This document shows, in pieces, positions 1-5,036 of a DNA stretch of 5,066 nucleotides. The position numbers and the translations under genes were made by a program. Below the pieces are notes generated by a model, which saw only the letters and a program-made list of their open reading frames with translations, was not told where the DNA came from and ran no database searches. The stretch lies in contig DGHX01000183.1 in assembly GCA_002392835.1 (NCBI GenBank), positions 1-5,066 of the forward strand, given 5' to 3'. This DNA comes from Prevotella sp. UBA3837 (GTDB lineage: Bacteria; Bacteroidota; Bacteroidia; Bacteroidales; Bacteroidaceae). The stretch's first letter is position 1, and every line of letters begins with the position of its first letter.

Positions 1-310
1 CCGGCAGGTGGGCGGCAATGCGCACAATGCTGTCTTCCTTGGTGGACTCTACCTTAAAGGGCGCCTGGTCGTCGAGTTCTATCATGAAGAAACCGCTGCC
101 GGGCTTGGTCTTCATGGCCACGGAGCCACCCTGGAACACGGCACGTATCTGTATGCCGGGATAGGTGAAGGCCACGGCCTTGGGGTTGCGATGGCTGGTG
201 CGGCCGATGTAAGAGATATTTGGGTCGTCAGCAGGAATGAAAGTCTGCGCAACGGCGGGGCCCATGAGGAATGTGACGACAAGGAGTAATAAGGAGATAC
301 GGGTGTTCAT
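1..310 (-). CDS. Secreted CE2-type SGNH/GDSL esterase, N-terminal part (cut by window edge)
   Basis: Only the first 103 codons lie in the window; the frame runs off the left edge without a stop. The protein starts MNTRISLLLLVVTFLMGPAVAQ, a typical Sec signal peptide with a likely cut after Ala21. Residues 29-103 contain NISYIGRTSHRNP, then AFTYPGIQIRAVFQGGSV, FMIELDD and VRIAAHLP. This matches the pattern of the N-terminal beta-sandwich of carbohydrate esterase family 2 (IGR near the start, a PG-x-I-x-x-x-F-x-G core, then I-x-L-D-D). In that family an SGNH catalytic domain follows, and members remove O-acetyl groups from sugars, often at O-6 of hexoses. The catalytic part is not visible, so enzyme activity is inferred. 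The ATG at 308-310 is chosen because it gives the complete signal peptide. The upstream bases (minus-strand TATCCTTT before ATG) show no Shine-Dalgarno and no clear TAnnTTTG promoter. It may be the last gene of the operon or a separate unit, since 191 bases of repeat-rich DNA precede it. Confidence 0.8.
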   Translation of the reverse strand, partial: MNTRISLLLLVVTFLMGPAVAQTFIPADDPNISYIGRTSHRNPKAVAFTYPGIQIRAVFQGGSVAMKTKPGSGFFMIELDDQAPFKVESTKEDSIVRIAAHLP

Positions 311-318
311 AAAGGATA

Positions 319-340
319 TTTACGATTTGACGATTTACGA
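319..340 (-). repeat. TTTACGA heptad tract upstream of the CE2-like gene
   Basis: On the plus strand the units are TTTACGA (319-325), TTTGACGA (326-333, one base longer) and TTTACGA (334-340). On the transcribed strand they read TCGTAAA-like, and the tract ends 9 bases before the ATG of the CE2-like gene, so it would form most of its 5' leader. It is AT-rich, unlike the surrounding genes. No function is known to me. Confidence 0.7.
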
Positions 341-387
341 ATTACTGTTTTTTGCTATTTCTTCAAGTTTCGTATGCGCTCAACTTT

Positions 388-421
388 TAGAGGTGAGAGG
401 TGAGTGGTAAGAGGTGAGAGG
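388..421 (+). repeat. GAGAGGT heptad array, right-pointing copy
   Basis: The plus strand shows consecutive 7-nt units: TAGAGGT (388-394), GAGAGGT (395-401), GAGTGGT (402-408), AAGAGGT (409-415) and GAGAGG (416-421). The unit drifts by one base per copy, yet the period holds. The same unit occurs on the opposite strand at 470-497, making an inverted pair. It lies between the MBOAT gene and the CE2-like gene. Confidence 0.85.
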
Positions 422-430
422 ACACCTCTT
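409..430. repeat. Perfect 8-bp hairpin inside the heptad array
   Basis: AAGAGGTG (409-416) is the exact reverse complement of CACCTCTT (423-430), leaving a 6-base loop AGAGGA. The stem uses the last array units and the sequence just beyond them. No T-run follows on either strand, so it is not a standard Rho-independent terminator. It competes with the longer pairing between 389-401 and 484-496. Confidence 0.7.
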
Positions 431-469
431 CCGCTTCCTATTTATGCTTCTACTCTGTACCCACCGCAT

Positions 470-497
470 TTCTCTCACCTCTAACCTCTCACCTCTC
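470..497 (-). repeat. GAGAGGT heptad array, left-pointing copy after the MBOAT stop
   Basis: On the minus strand, four bases after the TAA of the MBOAT gene, come GAGAGGT (497-491), GAGAGGT (490-484), TAGAGGT (483-477) and a decayed GAGAGAA (476-470). Bases 484-496 are the exact 13-base reverse complement of 389-401, so this array and the right-pointing copy can pair in a transcript with a loop of roughly 80 bases, part of which pairs further with interruptions. It may protect or end the MBOAT mRNA, but that is inference. Confidence 0.85.
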
Positions 498-501
498 GCT
501 T

Positions 502-1980
502 TTAGAACTGAGAGTAGATAAAGGGCTGGATGCTGCCGGTGCTGAAGTTGATGAGCAGCTGGATGGTTACCACAAGGAGGATGAGCTTAAGCATCCAGGG
601 CGACTCTACGAACATGCGCTCGAGCAGTCGGTAGGTGCGGTCGTGCATGAACAGGAGGCTATAGCCCACAATGAGGAAGAGGGAATAGACGGGACGGGCA
701 CGGAAGAAGGGTGCCGCATAGGCCCAGTCGAAGTCAGTGAAGATGCGCTCCATAAGCGACAGTGCCGTGGGGATGTCGGACGAGCGGAAGAACACCCACG
801 TGAACAGCAGGAAGATGAACGTGAGGGCACACGAGAGGATGCGCACGGGGAGACTGTTAGGGATGCGGTCGAGCCACGGACGGCACATCTTATGGACGAC
901 CTGAGCAGCGCCGTGCATGGCTCCCCAGATAACGAACATCCACGAGGCTCCATGCCACAGGCCGGCAACAATCATGGTGAAGAAAAGGTTCCAGTAGTGA
1001 CGCCAGCGACCCACGCGGTTACCGCCGAGGGGAATATAGAGGTAGTCGCGGAACCATGTAGACAGGGAGATATGCCAGCGATGCCAGAACTCGGTGACGT
1101 TGAGCGACTGATAGGGGTAACTGAAATTGTCACGCAGGCGGAAGCCGAGGAGGGCGGCAAGACCGATGCTGACGTCGCTGTAGCCGGAGAAGTCGAGATA
1201 GATCTGAAGGGCATAGCCCAGGAGTCCGACCATGTCCTCGAAACCGCTGTAGCCCATCGGGTCGTCGAATATCCAGTTGTTGTACTGCGCGATGTAGTCG
1301 GCCACGAGTCCTTTCTTGAGCAGTCCGACGATGATGAGCCACAGGCCGGCATAGACGGAGCGCTGGAGGATGAGATGGTGCTTGTCGCGTAATTGGGTGA
1401 GCAACGTGCCGGCACGCGTGATGGGGCCGGCGAAGAGCAGGGGGAAGAAGGTGAGATAGAAGGCGTACTCCAGGAGGGTGACGTCTTCCTTGAAGCGATT
1501 GCGGTAGACATCGACGGAGTAGCTGATGGCCTGGAAGGTGTAGAACGAGATGCCTACGGGCAGGAGAATGTCGAGGGGTGCGAAGTTGCTGGCGAAGAGG
1601 GCGCTCAGGCTGCCCACGAGGAAGTTAGTATACTTGAAATAGAGGAGCGGCAAGAGGTCGGCGACGATGACGACGGCGAGCCAGATGGCGCGCCAACGGG
1701 GTGTCTGACTCTGCCGGATGGTGCGCGTGAGCTGCCACGACAGCGCCGTGGTGACGGGCAGCAGGAGCATGAGCACACCATTGGCCTTGAAGGCGAAAAA
1801 CAGGTTGAACGCCACCACATAGACCATCATGGCGGTGCGACGACGCTGTCCGATGAGCAGATAGCCGAGGAAGAACACCACAAAGAGCGCCAGAAACTGC
1901 AACGAGCAGAACTGGAGCGATGGGTCCTGGGTGGTGAGGAAACGGCCCAGGGACTGGAATATGGTGGTCAACTCTGGCAT
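502..1980 (-). CDS. MBOAT-family membrane O-acyltransferase (AlgI/DltB type)
   Basis: This 492-residue protein is almost entirely hydrophobic, with many membrane segments (for example about 27-44, 51-63, 97-115, 134-152, 170-186, 208-226, 333-355, 378-398, 432-446 and 464-478). The MBOAT core is clear: residues 291-322 hold SLNVTEFWHRWHISLSTWF followed by RDYLYIPLGGNR, and the invariant motif GLWHGASW lies near 340-347, with His343 the expected catalytic histidine. The C-terminus PFIYSQF resembles the usual PFIYFQF ending. Family members such as AlgI and DltB take an activated acyl group in the cytoplasm and pass it through the membrane to an extracytoplasmic partner. Length fits the family (about 460-520 residues). 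The SGNH protein encoded just upstream is the likely partner. The start at 1980 gives a sensible N-terminus, but no strong ribosome binding site is seen. Acyl donor and acceptor glycan cannot be read from the sequence; acetyl is the most likely group by analogy with AlgI. Confidence 0.93.
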   Translation of the reverse strand: MPELTTIFQSLGRFLTTQDPSLQFCSLQFLALFVVFFLGYLLIGQRRRTAMMVYVVAFNLFFAFKANGVLMLLLPVTTALSWQLTRTIRQSQTPRWRAIWLAVVIVADLLPLLYFKYTNFLVGSLSALFASNFAPLDILLPVGISFYTFQAISYSVDVYRNRFKEDVTLLEYAFYLTFFPLLFAGPITRAGTLLTQLRDKHHLILQRSVYAGLWLIIVGLLKKGLVADYIAQYNNWIFDDPMGYSGFEDMVGLLGYALQIYLDFSGYSDVSIGLAALLGFRLRDNFSYPYQSLNVTEFWHRWHISLSTWFRDYLYIPLGGNRVGRWRHYWNLFFTMIVAGLWHGASWMFVIWGAMHGAAQVVHKMCRPWLDRIPNSLPVRILSCALTFIFLLFTWVFFRSSDIPTALSLMERIFTDFDWAYAAPFFRARPVYSLFLIVGYSLLFMHDRTYRLLERMFVESPWMLKLILLVVTIQLLINFSTGSIQPFIYSQF

Positions 1981-1996
1981 GAATTAAAGAATTACT

Positions 1997-2015
1997 GGGG
2001 GAAGCCCCCGAGGGG
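1997..2015. repeat. G5-C5-G4 alternating hairpins in the MBOAT leader
   Basis: The plus strand reads GGGGG (1997-2001), AAG, CCCCC (2005-2009), GA, GGGG (2012-2015). The central C-run can pair with either flanking G-run, so two hairpins exclude each other. In the minus-strand transcript this is C4-UC-G5-CUU-C5, ending 16 bases before the MBOAT ATG. The strong stem so near the start may affect translation. No T-run follows, so it is not a classic terminator. Confidence 0.6.
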
Positions 2016-2021
2016 ATGTCT

Positions 2022-2049
2022 AAGTGAGAAAAGATAAGAGTGTGAGGCA
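2022..2049. repeat. Decayed 7-nt periodic tract (AAGTGAG-like)
   Basis: Units on the plus strand are AAGTGAG (2022-2028), AAAAGAT (2029-2035), AAGAGTG (2036-2042) and TGAGGCA (2043-2049). The first three keep A at positions 1 and 2 and G at position 5, but identity is low. It directly precedes the clearer TTCTCAG array and could be its eroded neighbour or chance. Confidence 0.35.
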
Positions 2050-2053
2050 CTAC

Positions 2054-2081
2054 CTCTCAGTACTCAGTTTTCAGTTCTCAG
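2054..2081 (+). repeat. TTCTCAG heptad array between the SGNH and MBOAT genes
   Basis: Four consecutive 7-nt units: CTCTCAG (2054-2060), TACTCAG (2061-2067), TTTTCAG (2068-2074) and TTCTCAG (2075-2081). All four end in TCAG and differ only in the first four bases. On the transcribed strand the unit reads CTGAGAA. It sits in the 122-base gap inside an apparent operon. Confidence 0.85.
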
Positions 2082-2083
2082 TT

Positions 2084-2098
2084 TGAGCCCTGGGCTCA
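2084..2098. repeat. TGAGCCC-T-GGGCTCA palindrome after the SGNH stop
   Basis: TGAGCCC (2084-2090) and GGGCTCA (2092-2098) are perfect reverse complements around a single T. The palindrome begins 4 bases after the TAA stop (2103-2105) of the SGNH gene on the minus strand. A transcript would form a GC-rich hairpin there. The following transcript bases are AAACUGAG and not a U-run, so it is at best a weak terminator or a 3'-end protecting stem. A protein-binding palindrome is also possible. Confidence 0.7.
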
Positions 2099-2102
2099 CA
2101 TC

Positions 2103-2891
2103 TTACCTCACCGGCATCAGCAACGTGACGTCGGGGTGTGTGGCCTTTGCTGTGGGATCGTCCATCCGTATGGGATGGATGGTATTGGGACTGCGGAGCC
2201 AGCGGGCGATGGTGTCGGCCCACTGGGCGGCAGCGGTAAAGGTGGGATGGGCGTGGTCCTTACCACGTTCGAGCTGCAAATAGCGACTGTCGAAATAGCG
2301 GTCCTTGCCCACATTGCGGATGATGACGTCATTGATGCCGGTGTCCTGCTTCCAATTGGGCGGGCTTACCCATACGTAGGGGATGTCGCCAATCTTTGAG
2401 AGGATGGTCTTGATGTACTTGTCGCGCTGGTCGAGGTCGTTGACGAATAGCTCGTTTCCGCAGAGGCAGACAATGACGTAGGTGGGCTGCACCTTGCGCA
2501 TGAAATGCTCCAGGGTGTCGGTCTCTGCCCAGAGCTTCGACGACGAGCTGTACCACACCACGGTATGGAGCTCATGGCCGTTGGCCTCGGTGTAGTCGAC
2601 GAGCCGACGGGTGAGTCCCTCGAGCATGGAGTCGCCGAAGAACAGAACGCGCTGATGAGTGGTATCAGGCGTGAGACGAGCCTTGGCAATGCTGTCCTGA
2701 CGGGCTTGCTCAGCAGAAAGCCCCGACGCCGCCGACAGGCTGTCGGCAGGACGGGGCTCAAAGATTCCATCGACCTTCGCACGCGTCAGACGTGCGTCGA
2801 ACTGTATGTCATCTTGGAAGGCAAACGCATAGAGCAGCACTACGCCCAAAGCTGCGGTAAGCAGGAGGAGTGACTTCCACTGGTTCTTCAT
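2103..2891 (-). CDS. Membrane-anchored SGNH/GDSL-fold protein, probable partner of the MBOAT
   Basis: The 262-residue protein begins with one membrane segment (about residues 7-25, after MKNQWK), so the rest should face the periplasm. Residues 26-80 form a charged linker. The SGNH fold starts at VLFFGDSMLEGL: Ser88 in GDS is the expected nucleophile. GNE at 145-147 supplies the block III Gly-Asn, and DHAHP at 212-216 supplies the Asp212/His215 pair of block V. The block II glycine is not obvious; the region has WYSSSSKLW (113-121) instead. Overall it resembles the DUF459-like or AlgJ/AlgX-like proteins encoded beside MBOAT acyltransferases, which transfer the acyl group to a glycan. Transfer, not hydrolysis, is inferred from the neighbour. 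It starts 16 bases after the glmM stop; AGGAA about 7 bases before the ATG is a reasonable ribosome binding site. It is probably co-transcribed with glmM. A standalone esterase or lipase role remains possible. Confidence 0.85.
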   Translation of the reverse strand: MKNQWKSLLLLTAALGVVLLYAFAFQDDIQFDARLTRAKVDGIFEPRPADSLSAASGLSAEQARQDSIAKARLTPDTTHQRVLFFGDSMLEGLTRRLVDYTEANGHELHTVVWYSSSSKLWAETDTLEHFMRKVQPTYVIVCLCGNELFVNDLDQRDKYIKTILSKIGDIPYVWVSPPNWKQDTGINDVIIRNVGKDRYFDSRYLQLERGKDHAHPTFTAAAQWADTIARWLRSPNTIHPIRMDDPTAKATHPDVTLLMPVR

Positions 2892-2907
2892 GCGTCGTTC
2901 CTATCGT

Positions 2908-4311
2908 TTATTGCATATCATAGACCACCTGCATGATCTGCTTGCCGAGCTGGTCGGCTGCCTCCATGGTGGACGCCTCGCTGTAGACGCGGATGATGGG
3001 CTCGGTGTTCGACTTGCGCAGGTGCACCCACTTGTCGGGGAAGTCAATTTTCACGCCGTCGATGTCGTTGACCTGCTGGTCTTTGTAGAGCTCTTTCACC
3101 TTCACGAGGATGGCGTCGACGTCGGTATCGGGGGTGAGATCGATGCGATTCTTGGCGATGAAATACTCGGGGAAGGTAGCGCGTAACTCACTCACCTTGC
3201 AGCCTTTATGTGCCAATGACGAAAGGAAGAGTGCAATGCCTACCAAGGCATCGCGGCCATAGTGGCTGGCGGGATAGATGACGCCGCCGTTGCCCTCGCC
3301 GCCAATCACGGCGCCCACTTCCTTCATCTTGGTAGTGACGTTGACTTCGCCCACGGCGGCAGCAGCATAGACGCCACCATGCTTCTCGGTGACATCGCGC
3401 AAGGCTCGGGTGGAACTAAGGTTGCTCACCGTGGACAACGGGGCACTGCCGTCGGCCTTCGGAGTGTTGGAGAGCACGTAGTCGGCCACACTGACGAGGG
3501 TGTATTCCTCGCCAAACATCTTGCCGTCTTCGCAGATGAAGGCCAGACGGTCCACGTCGGGGTCGACAACCACACCGAGGTCGTACTTGCCGGTGCGCAT
3601 CTCGTCCATGATTCCTGTGAGATTCTTCTCGAGGGGTTCAGGGTTGTGGGCAAAGTTGCCGGTGACGTCCTTATTGAGGAAGGTGGCCTCGACGCCAAGC
3701 TGCTCGAAGAGCTGGGGCAGGATGATGCCGCCGACGCTGTTGATGGTGTCAACGCAGACGCGGAAACCAGCCTTGCGGATGGCCTCGCGGTCGACGAGCT
3801 GCAGCTGCAGGACGCTGTCGATGTGGCGCTGGTCGAACGAGTGGTCTTCGACATACTGTCCGAGGTGCTCTACGTCGGCATACTCAAAGTCTTCGTTCTC
3901 GGCAATGGCGAGCACTTCGCTACCGTCGGCTGCGGTGAGGAACTCGCCCTCCTGGTTGAGCAGCTTCAACGCGTTCCACTGACGCGGATTGTGACTGGCG
4001 GTGATGATGATGCCGCCGTCGGCACCACTCATGCGCACGGCCAGCTCTGTGGTCGGTGTGGTGGCGTAGCCTATGTCGAGCACATCATAGCCCATGCCCA
4101 TCAGTGTGCCGCACACCACCTGACGCACCATGGGACCCGAGATGCGCCCGTCGCGGCCTACGACAATCTTGTTTGACTTGCCTTTGCCCTGACGACGGAT
4201 GAACGTCGCATAGGCTGTGGTGAACTTCACGATGTCGAGCGGATTCAGTGTGTCGCCCGTCGGCCCGCCGATAGTGCCGCGGATGCCGGATATTGATTTA
4301 ATCAGTGTCAT
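2908..4311 (-). CDS. glmM: Phosphoglucosamine mutase (phosphohexomutase family)
   Basis: The 467-residue protein belongs to the alpha-D-phosphohexomutases and has all four expected sites: the phosphoserine loop TASHNP (104-109, Ser106), the metal loop DPDVDR (250-255), the sugar loop GEGNGG (338-343) and the phosphate-binding RKSNTEPIIR (432-441). Family members of this type interconvert glucosamine-6-P and glucosamine-1-P in the cytoplasm, a step towards UDP-GlcNAc. The metal and sugar loops differ from the DGDGDR and GGEQSGH loops of Escherichia coli GlmM and are closer to the archaeal-type GlmM/PGM group. Activity on glucose or mannose phosphates is therefore not excluded. A longer frame reaches 4470, but MTLIKSISGIRGTIGG is the standard family N-terminus. 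The ATG at 4309-4311 overlaps the upstream stop as ATGA, and AAGGA lies 2 bases before it. This start is therefore preferred and implies translational coupling to the lipoprotein gene. Confidence 0.93.
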   Translation of the reverse strand: MTLIKSISGIRGTIGGPTGDTLNPLDIVKFTTAYATFIRRQGKGKSNKIVVGRDGRISGPMVRQVVCGTLMGMGYDVLDIGYATTPTTELAVRMSGADGGIIITASHNPRQWNALKLLNQEGEFLTAADGSEVLAIAENEDFEYADVEHLGQYVEDHSFDQRHIDSVLQLQLVDREAIRKAGFRVCVDTINSVGGIILPQLFEQLGVEATFLNKDVTGNFAHNPEPLEKNLTGIMDEMRTGKYDLGVVVDPDVDRLAFICEDGKMFGEEYTLVSVADYVLSNTPKADGSAPLSTVSNLSSTRALRDVTEKHGGVYAAAAVGEVNVTTKMKEVGAVIGGEGNGGVIYPASHYGRDALVGIALFLSSLAHKGCKVSELRATFPEYFIAKNRIDLTPDTDVDAILVKVKELYKDQQVNDIDGVKIDFPDKWVHLRKSNTEPIIRVYSEASTMEAADQLGKQIMQVVYDMQ

Positions 4312-4946
4312 ATTCCTTTTTCGTAAGTGATTTCGTAAAAATAAGGTATCACGTTCTGAACGGCGTTTTGCGTGCCCTGCGCACTGGGAACGATGAGGTT
4401 CACCTTGGCCGTTTCGTCGCCCTCTTTCTCCCAGCGGCCTATATTGATATAGTTGAACGGGGTGAGCCATCCGGCGGGAACGTCGGTGTAGGTGTAGGCA
4501 AGCACCATGACGCTCTCACCCTGAATAAACGAAGCTGTGTAGCTGTCGCTGGTGCGGGTGACGGTCATCTTGTCCACCACGCTTGAGAAAGTGAGCACCT
4601 GGTTGGTGAGCGTCAGCGTATCGGCAAACACGCTGCGCTCCTTGAAGCGTGCCAGCACCGTAGCGGTCTCGCCGTTGGCCAGCGGACTGCCGCAGCCCTT
4701 GCGTACAATCTGCATGTAGACGCCGCTGCTGCTGATGAGCACATATTCGTTCTTGGACACGTCGGTGGTGTAGTTCTTGTTGCGGAACTCCTCCTCGCTG
4801 ATCACCTTGATGCCGCGGTTGCTGATGAACTGACTGATGGCTTTGTCTTCCTTTTCGCGCTGCTCGGCATACGTCTCATAGTCGTTGCAACTGGCAACGG
4901 TCAGCGCAGCCATCAGGGCGAAAAGCACATAGAAAGTTTTTTTCAT
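4308..4946 (-). CDS. DUF4827-type lipoprotein with FKBP-like C-terminal half
   Basis: The 212-residue protein begins MKKTFYVLFALMAALTVASC, a lipoprotein signal with lipobox VASC and lipidated Cys20. It is followed by NDYETYAEQREKEDKAISQFI, a helical stretch. The frame is open 28 codons further up, but the lipoprotein signal fixes the start at 4946. The rest matches my recollection of the Bacteroidota family DUF4827 (NEYVLISSSGVYMQIVRKG; YFYEITY near the end). Residues 156-207 run VPAGW, a middle INIG, then KVNLIVPSAQGT and NVIPYFYEITY. This follows the order of the FKBP peptidyl-prolyl isomerase core (PGW, PS-x-x-YG, F-x-x-x-L). The usual FKBP catalytic aromatic residues are not clearly kept, so catalysis is doubtful. 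It is anchored in a membrane, probably the outer one, and is always read just before glmM here (ATGA overlap). Its role is unknown. Confidence 0.87.
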   Translation of the reverse strand: MKKTFYVLFALMAALTVASCNDYETYAEQREKEDKAISQFISNRGIKVISEEEFRNKNYTTDVSKNEYVLISSSGVYMQIVRKGCGSPLANGETATVLARFKERSVFADTLTLTNQVLTFSSVVDKMTVTRTSDSYTASFIQGESVMVLAYTYTDVPAGWLTPFNYINIGRWEKEGDETAKVNLIVPSAQGTQNAVQNVIPYFYEITYEKGI

Positions 4947-4973
4947 GTCTACGTTCTGGATTAAAATTTCCTG

Positions 4974-4981
4974 CAAAGGTA
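4974..4981 (-). promoter_or_regulatory. Bacteroidota-type promoter -7 box for the lipoprotein-glmM operon
   Basis: On the minus strand this reads TACCTTTG, an exact match to the TAnnTTTG -7 element of the main Bacteroidota sigma factor. It lies 27 bases before the lipoprotein ATG, giving a short leader of about 20 bases. The surrounding TTTTTTGTACCTTTGCA is typical of such promoters. A TTTG -33 element at the usual distance of about 19-20 bases is not seen; the nearest, in TTATTTGG, is about 32 bases away. Confidence 0.75.
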
Positions 4982-5015
4982 CAAAAAAGTTAGGAGTCGA
5001 GCGGGAGAAACGCCA

Positions 5016-5036
5016 AATAATTATTGACAATTAACA
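5016..5036 (+). repeat. Short 7-nt periodic tract (ATTGACA-like) upstream of the operon promoter
   Basis: Units on the plus strand: AATAATT (5016-5022), ATTGACA (5023-5029) and ATTAACA (5030-5036). The last two differ by one base; the first is poorly matched. It lies about 35 bases upstream of the -7 box, so it could only touch promoter activity as an upstream element. With two good copies it may be chance. Confidence 0.4.

Noticed and set aside
8..289. Plus-strand frame of 93 codons at the left end
   Set aside because: The minus strand here encodes a signal peptide plus a CE2-like domain, which is far better supported.
388..497. CRISPR array
   Set aside because: Units are 7 bases and directly adjacent, with no spacers of 25-40 bases and no cas genes.
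2029..2036. TATCTTTT on the minus strand as a promoter for the MBOAT gene
   Set aside because: It matches TAnnTTTG at all but the last base, but no TTTG -33 element lies at the right distance and it sits in a decayed repeat tract.
643..2037. Two long plus-strand frames (643-1392 and 1393-2037) opposite the MBOAT gene
   Set aside because: Their products are Glu-, Gly- and Val-rich with no membrane, signal or domain pattern, as expected for the antisense of a hydrophobic membrane protein.
2084..2098. Rho-independent terminator after the SGNH gene
   Set aside because: The stem is good but no U-run follows in the minus-strand transcript, so it is listed only as a palindrome.
3262..4176. A 304-codon open frame on the plus strand inside glmM
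   Set aside because: It is antisense to a gene with all phosphohexomutase motifs; composition bias of the real gene keeps the opposite frame open. Its protein is rich in Val, Ala, Asp and His without recognisable motifs.
4312..4470. N-terminal extension of glmM by 53 codons
   Set aside because: The extra residues (Arg-, Gly- and Pro-rich) overlap the lipoprotein gene in another frame and do not belong to the family; the ATG at 4311 has AAGGA before it and an ATGA overlap.
5024..5029. TTGACA as a plus-strand sigma-70 -35 box
   Set aside because: Bacteroidota do not use this consensus, no matching -10 and no plus-strand gene follow, and it is explained by the periodic tract.
4947..5030. Upstream start for the lipoprotein gene
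   Set aside because: It would place 28 residues before the lipoprotein signal peptide and would begin upstream of the TACCTTTG promoter box.
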